The translations under genes and the position numbers were made by a program. From Firmicutes bacterium UBA5496 (GTDB taxonomy: Bacteria > Bacillota > Proteinivoracia > UBA4975): a stretch of 9,081 nt of DNA. Below the pieces are notes generated by a model. That model was not told the DNA's origin. It was given only the letters and a program-made list of their open reading frames with translations, and ran no database searches. The stretch spans positions 3,060 through 12,140 of the forward strand of contig DIPE01000056.1 of assembly GCA_002427015.1 (NCBI GenBank), given 5' to 3'. Shown here piece by piece: positions 5,292 through 9,081 of the stretch (positions are counted from its first letter, which is position 1; every line of letters starts with the position of its first letter).

Positions 5292-8200
5292 TTCCGCTCG
5301 AAATCCAGAGATCTTGTAATTGCCGCCTTGCTTCTCAGCTTTTTTTTCTCCCTATTCCAGGCGCCTGCCCTGGCGGCGGTGGGAAAAATCCATCCCCAGG
5401 TCAGGGAGGCAATGGCTGAGGGAGACTTTATTGAAATTCTGATTAAACTCAGCCTGCAGCCGAATCCTCAAGGGGCTGCCCTGGCCGCCCTCCGCCAGCT
5501 ACCGGCTAACACCCAGCCGAACACCCGGAAACAAGCTGCCGGGGAAGCTGTCCTCGACACGCTCCAGTCCACTGCAGCTTCCAGTCAGCAGCAATTGCTC
5601 AGCCTCCTGGAAACTGCAGCCCAGAATGGGCTGGCCCGGGGGATTCGGAGTTTCTATATTGTAAATATCATCTATGCCGAGGTTCATCCTTCCCTGGTGC
5701 CCTCACTTGCCCGGCGCAGGGATGTGGCGGCAATTTTGCCCAACACCCCCATGGTTAAGGCAGATGGCACAGAGATTGAAACAGGCTTTTCCACAAATTA
5801 CGAATGGAACCTGGAGGATATTGGCGTTTTTGCCGTTCATCAATCAGGCATTAACGGCAGCGGGGTAGTCGTAGGCATCATCGACACTGGCGTCGACTGG
5901 AATCATCCGGACCTGGAAAGGCGCTGGCGCGGTTACAATCCCGCCGGTCCTGCCAACCCAGACCTCAATTGGTATGACGCTGTCAACGGCTTGTCAATGC
6001 CTTACGATGATGATGGCCATGGCACCCACATTGCGGGAATAATCGCCGGCGAAAACGGCACCGGCGTAGCTCCGGGGGCCACCTGGATTGGGGCTAAGGC
6101 CTTTGACGAATTCGGTGAAGCTAACCCTGCCTGGCTTTTAAGCGCTGGAGAGTATATGCTGGCTCCTTTGGATTCCGAGGGCAGCCCCTGTCCAGCAATG
6201 GCTCCGGACATTATCAACAATTCCTGGGGCATGGACAGCGGTTTCGATGAATGGTACCGCCCCATGGTCCAAGCCTGGCGGGCCGCCGGAATACTGCCCA
6301 TCTTTGCCGCCGGGAATGGAGGGGGAGCAGGCTCAATCTTTGTTCCCGCCAACTATCCTGAAGTCCTAGCTGTTGCGGCAGTAAACCCTGATAACCACCG
6401 CAGCATTTTCTCCGGGGAAGGCCCAGCTCCTTACTCAGAAATATGCAAGCCGGATTTGTCTGCGCCAGGGGAGGACATCTTCTCAACCAGCGTTGGCGGC
6501 GGCTATTCTCTGATGAGCGGAACTTCCGTGGCCGCCCCCCACGTCACTGGGATTGCAGCGCTTCTCCTTTCCCAAAACCCGAATTTGACCCCGGAAATAC
6601 TGGAAGCGGCGCTAAAGCAAACAGCTCTTCCCTTGACGGACTCCCACTATCCCGATACCCCCAACTGGGGCTACGGCCACGGGCTGGTCCAGGCCGACGC
6701 CGCTCTGGCCCTGATCCGGGAACCCGCAGGTATAGTCCAGGGGAAGGTAAGCACACCAATCAGCGGAGTCAGCGCCCCCGTAATTACTCACACTCCTGTT
6801 CATGAATATTACATAGATGGCAACCTGCCCATCTGCGCCCAGATTGAAGATAATCTGGGAGTGGTGAAGGCAGAAGTGACCTTTCGGGACTCTGCCGGCC
6901 AAGTCAATACTTTCCCCATGGACCTGGTGAAGGGGAATAATAAATCCGGGACTTGGTGGTGTTGGCTGGCCTGTGATCTGGAAGTTCCCCTCAGCTTGGA
7001 ATACAGCATTCACCTCCAAAACCGGGCAGGATTAAAGAGCGAAAGCGGCCCTCACCTGGCCAGTCTGGTTCCGGGAATCCTTCCTGCCTACTCCAATGAT
7101 TTTAGCCAGTACCCTGTAGGCTGGACTTGGGACGGGGACTGGGAATGGGGCATGAACAGCAGCGAACCTAAGCCCCAGCAAGGTGATGCCCTCTTTGGCA
7201 CCGGACTGGAGAAATACTATGCCCCCAATACTTGGAGTTCCCTGTACGCGCCGCCCCTGGACCTGAGCCAGGTGACCGGCGCCACAGTCTCCTTTCAGCA
7301 TTGGTATGATCTGGCCCCCGGCGATTCCGCCCAGGTTTTTATTAGCACAGATAATCTGGAAACTTGGGAGGTCCTGGCGGAATTTGAGGGCACAAGCCCA
7401 GGCTGGCTTTCCTGGACCCTGGACCTCAGCTCTTGGGACAACTGGCCCAATCCCCTCATTCTTGGCTTTGACCTGCTGGCTGAGAAAAACGGAGGAGACA
7501 AAGCAGGCTGGCTTATTGATAAGTTCTCCCTGGCAGGAAAGGGCCCGCAAAGCTCGACGCAAAATCCGCCAGCGGAAGAAACCCAGGGGGATGACAATAG
7601 CGGCGCAATTCCCTTGGAAGCGGTAATTACCGTAGCAGAAACCGGGGAAATCGTGCGCACCGGCTATGCCGATGGCATATTTTCCGGCTCATTTGTCCTC
7701 ATCCACCCCCTTAATCAGACTGAAACACCGACCTTGCGGGTCACAGCCCGGGGGTACAAGCCCCTGGTTAAAAAAATCAACGTCGCTGCAGGGCAAAGGC
7801 TTAACCTGGACCTGTCTCTGACGCCCCTGAGCTTTTTCTTTCAGCGCCTAAGCGGCAATAACCGGTATGCCACAGCTGCTGCCATCAGCCAGAAGGGCTG
7901 GAAACAAGCTGAAACAGTATTTCTGGCCAGAGGCGATAACTATGCTGATGCCCTAGCAGGGGTGCCCCTAGCTTACGCCCTCAACGCCCCGGTGCTGCTC
8001 ACCAGTCCCCTCTCCCTGCCGGATTCCACCCGTCAGGAGCTGCTCCGCCTGGGGGCAAAGAAAGTATTCATCCTGGGAGGAAGCAGTGCCATTGCCGCAA
8101 GTGTTGAGACCATCCTCAACCGGGAACTCAGCATAGAAACAGAGCGAATTTGCGGCGCCAACAGGTTTGCCACAGCAGCAGAAATTGCCCGGCGGCTAAG

Positions 8201-8723
8201 CAAGCTAGCCAGCTTTGACACCGCCGTTATCGCCTACGGCAACAATTTTCCCGATGCCCTGTCTGCAGCCCCCTTTGCAGCCGCCCAGGGGATGCCGATT
8301 CTTCTCACTCGGACCGGCCAGCTGCCCCAGGAGACCAAACAGGCTCTGGAAGACTTGGCCATTGCTAAGACCCTAGTCGCTGGCGGCACTAATGCGGTTG
8401 GCGCTGCCGTCTTTTGCCAGCTCCCCCTTCCCTTGCGTTTACAGGGCCCCAGCCGGTATTATACTGCTGTGGCCTTGGCAGAACATTTTCAGCCCCAGAG
8501 CGACAAGCTCTATTTGGCCACCGGCGCTGATTTTGCAGATGCTATCAGCGGCGCCGTATTAGCTGCCCGGGACAACGCTGCTCTGCTCCTGTTAAGCGAT
8601 GTCGTCCCCTATCCGGTAACCGAGTTCATCCTGCAATACGGCACTGAGGAAATCCTTTTCCTGGGGGGCAGGGCTGTCATCCCCGAGACCATTCCCGAGG
8701 CAATCAAGAAGCTGGAACCATAG
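5289..8723 (+). CDS. Secreted cell-wall-bound subtilisin-like serine protease (S8, bacillopeptidase F-like) with three CWB2 repeats
   Basis: From the TTG at 5289 the protein has 1144 residues. GTG 5280 is also in frame, but it lies inside GAGGTGAT (5277-5284), a near-perfect match to the 16S rRNA tail, so TTG is preferred. Domains: signal peptide (1 to about 30, APALAA end); propeptide (about 31-165); S8 catalytic domain (about 180-475) with Asp199 in IIDTGVD, His244 in DGHGTH, oxyanion Asn343 in FAAGNGGG and Ser413 in SGTSVAAPH. The INNSWG and W-R-A-A-G-I context is like bacillopeptidase F. Then come an Ig-like stretch (about 495-590), a MAM/jelly-roll-like stretch (about 600-750), a carboxypeptidase-regulatory-like module (about 775-849) and three CWB2 repeats (about 850-1144), opening at RLSGNNRYATA, RICGANRFATA and RLQGPSRYYTA. 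CWB2 repeats bind wall polymers non-covalently. All catalytic residues are present, so it should be active. An upstream terminator implies its own promoter; none is convincing in 5198-5276. Confidence 0.93.
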   Translation: MFRSKSRDLVIAALLLSFFFSLFQAPALAAVGKIHPQVREAMAEGDFIEILIKLSLQPNPQGAALAALRQLPANTQPNTRKQAAGEAVLDTLQSTAASSQQQLLSLLETAAQNGLARGIRSFYIVNIIYAEVHPSLVPSLARRRDVAAILPNTPMVKADGTEIETGFSTNYEWNLEDIGVFAVHQSGINGSGVVVGIIDTGVDWNHPDLERRWRGYNPAGPANPDLNWYDAVNGLSMPYDDDGHGTHIAGIIAGENGTGVAPGATWIGAKAFDEFGEANPAWLLSAGEYMLAPLDSEGSPCPAMAPDIINNSWGMDSGFDEWYRPMVQAWRAAGILPIFAAGNGGGAGSIFVPANYPEVLAVAAVNPDNHRSIFSGEGPAPYSEICKPDLSAPGEDIFSTSVGGGYSLMSGTSVAAPHVTGIAALLLSQNPNLTPEILEAALKQTALPLTDSHYPDTPNWGYGHGLVQADAALALIREPAGIVQGKVSTPISGVSAPVITHTPVHEYYIDGNLPICAQIEDNLGVVKAEVTFRDSAGQVNTFPMDLVKGNNKSGTWWCWLACDLEVPLSLEYSIHLQNRAGLKSESGPHLASLVPGILPAYSNDFSQYPVGWTWDGDWEWGMNSSEPKPQQGDALFGTGLEKYYAPNTWSSLYAPPLDLSQVTGATVSFQHWYDLAPGDSAQVFISTDNLETWEVLAEFEGTSPGWLSWTLDLSSWDNWPNPLILGFDLLAEKNGGDKAGWLIDKFSLAGKGPQSSTQNPPAEETQGDDNSGAIPLEAVITVAETGEIVRTGYADGIFSGSFVLIHPLNQTETPTLRVTARGYKPLVKKINVAAGQRLNLDLSLTPLSFFFQRLSGNNRYATAAAISQKGWKQAETVFLARGDNYADALAGVPLAYALNAPVLLTSPLSLPDSTRQELLRLGAKKVFILGGSSAIAASVETILNRELSIETERICGANRFATAAEIARRLSKLASFDTAVIAYGNNFPDALSAAPFAAAQGMPILLTRTGQLPQETKQALEDLAIAKTLVAGGTNAVGAAVFCQLPLPLRLQGPSRYYTAVALAEHFQPQSDKLYLATGADFADAISGAVLAARDNAALLLLSDVVPYPVTEFILQYGTEEILFLGGRAVIPETIPEAIKKLEP

Positions 8724-8756
8724 AAGCTTCAAGACCAGGGTAATGCTCAGCATAAT

Positions 8757-8786
8757 AATAGCCAGTCGCTTATGACTGGCTATTTT
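8757..8786. terminator. Bidirectional terminator between the protease and the LPXTG-protein gene
   Basis: AATAGCCAGTC (8757-8767) and GACTGGCTATT (8774-8784) form a perfect 11-bp stem with a 6-base loop. The plus side ends in TATTTT (8781-8786) and the minus side in an AT-rich tract (TATTATTATG). It lies 33 bases after the protease stop and 4 bases after the stop of the opposing gene (on its strand), and so can serve both converging genes. Confidence 0.88.
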
Positions 8787-8790
8787 GCTC

Positions 8791-9081
8791 CTAAAACATC
8801 CGTCTCAGTGCCAGGCCCATGGCTAAAAGGACCAGGCCCAGGGAAACAAACCATATCATGCTGCCCCCGGTTTGCGGCAGCGTATCGAGTTCCTCCGGAG
8901 TATCTTGCGGCACTTTCTGAACTTCAGGGTGCTTTGGTTCCTCAGAGTCCTCTGGGTTTTCTGGCTCAGGATTCGGCTCGAGATCCGGTTCTGGATCTGA
9001 TTCTGGCTCCGGGTCCGGTTCAGGGTCTGGCTCCGGTTCTGGCTCTGGTTCTGGCTCCGGGTCCGGTTCAGGGTCCGGTTC
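8791..9081 (-). CDS. C-terminal end of a sortase-anchored (LPXTG-type) surface protein; N-terminus outside window
   Basis: The frame is open from the right window edge (9081) to TAG at 8791-8793, giving 96 residues. It holds the complete cell-wall sorting signal: LPQTG near residues 69-73 of the fragment, a hydrophobic membrane segment (about 77-92) and the basic tail RRMF. Sortase A-type enzymes cleave such motifs between Thr and Gly and join the protein to peptidoglycan. Before it lies a Pro-alternating acidic spacer (EP/DP repeats, about residues 1-44), which usually spans the wall. The functional domain lies beyond the window, so the role is unknown. It converges on the protease gene and shares its terminator. 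Unlike the protease, which uses CWB2 repeats, this protein would be held covalently. Confidence 0.9.
   Translation of the reverse strand, partial: EPDPEPDPEPEPEPEPEPDPEPDPEPESDPEPDLEPNPEPENPEDSEEPKHPEVQKVPQDTPEELDTLPQTGGSMIWFVSLGLVLLAMGLALRRMF
8950..9081 (-). repeat. Tandem Pro-Glu/Pro-Asp coding repeat
   Basis: The region encodes alternating Pro with Glu or Asp (EP and DP dipeptides) in imperfect 6-base units and continues past the right edge. A higher-order repeat is visible: the 27 bases at 9001-9027 recur identically at 9049-9075, a 48-base period. Such low-complexity wall-spanning spacers often change length by slippage or unequal exchange. Confidence 0.85.

Noticed and set aside
8950..9081. 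Regular repeats at the right edge considered as a CRISPR array or satellite
   Set aside because: The repeats are coding Pro-Glu/Pro-Asp hexamers in frame with an LPQTG sorting signal, with no spacers of unrelated sequence.

Overview
The window looks like chromosomal DNA of a Gram-positive, Clostridia-like member of the Bacillota. The evidence is a subtilase carrying three CWB2 cell-wall-binding repeats, an LPXTG-type sorting signal, strong AGGAGG and GAGGTGAT ribosome binding sites, TTG/GTG starts and U-tailed hairpin terminators. Species cannot be read from the sequence. There is no sign of a phage, transposon, CRISPR array or stable RNA gene.

Left part (1-3990, mostly minus strand): a truncated RimJ/RimL-type GNAT acetyltransferase runs off the left edge (1-448). 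A leader with an inverted repeat and a terminator separates it from a 1019-residue protein (627-3686). That protein has an N-terminal GNAT domain fused to about 860 residues of mostly beta-rich sequence I cannot assign with confidence. Its upstream region holds an unlisted 29-codon reading frame (3798-3887) with a very strong ribosome binding site. Two hairpins follow that frame, and one of them is terminator-like.

Middle (3979-5197, plus strand): two tandem paralogous cyclophilin-type peptidyl-prolyl isomerases probably form a two-gene operon. The first has a signal peptide with a probable lipoprotein cysteine, and the second is cytoplasmic. The terminator of the pair lies inside the 3' end of the second reading frame, so its stop codon sits at the very end of the T-tract.

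Right part (5289-9081): a large secreted serine protease resembling bacillopeptidase F carries accessory beta domains and three C-terminal CWB2 repeats. It converges, across a bidirectional terminator, on the 3' end of a minus-strand gene for a sortase-anchored surface protein (LPQTG, with a Pro/Glu/Asp-rich spacer).

Functionally the right half is a cell-surface set: an exported folding catalyst, a wall-bound protease and a sortase substrate. That the exported isomerase helps fold the neighbouring secreted proteins is an inference from proximity only. The least explained parts are the 29-codon frame with its hairpins, the GNAT fusion protein, and the isomerase gene whose stop codon overlaps its terminator.
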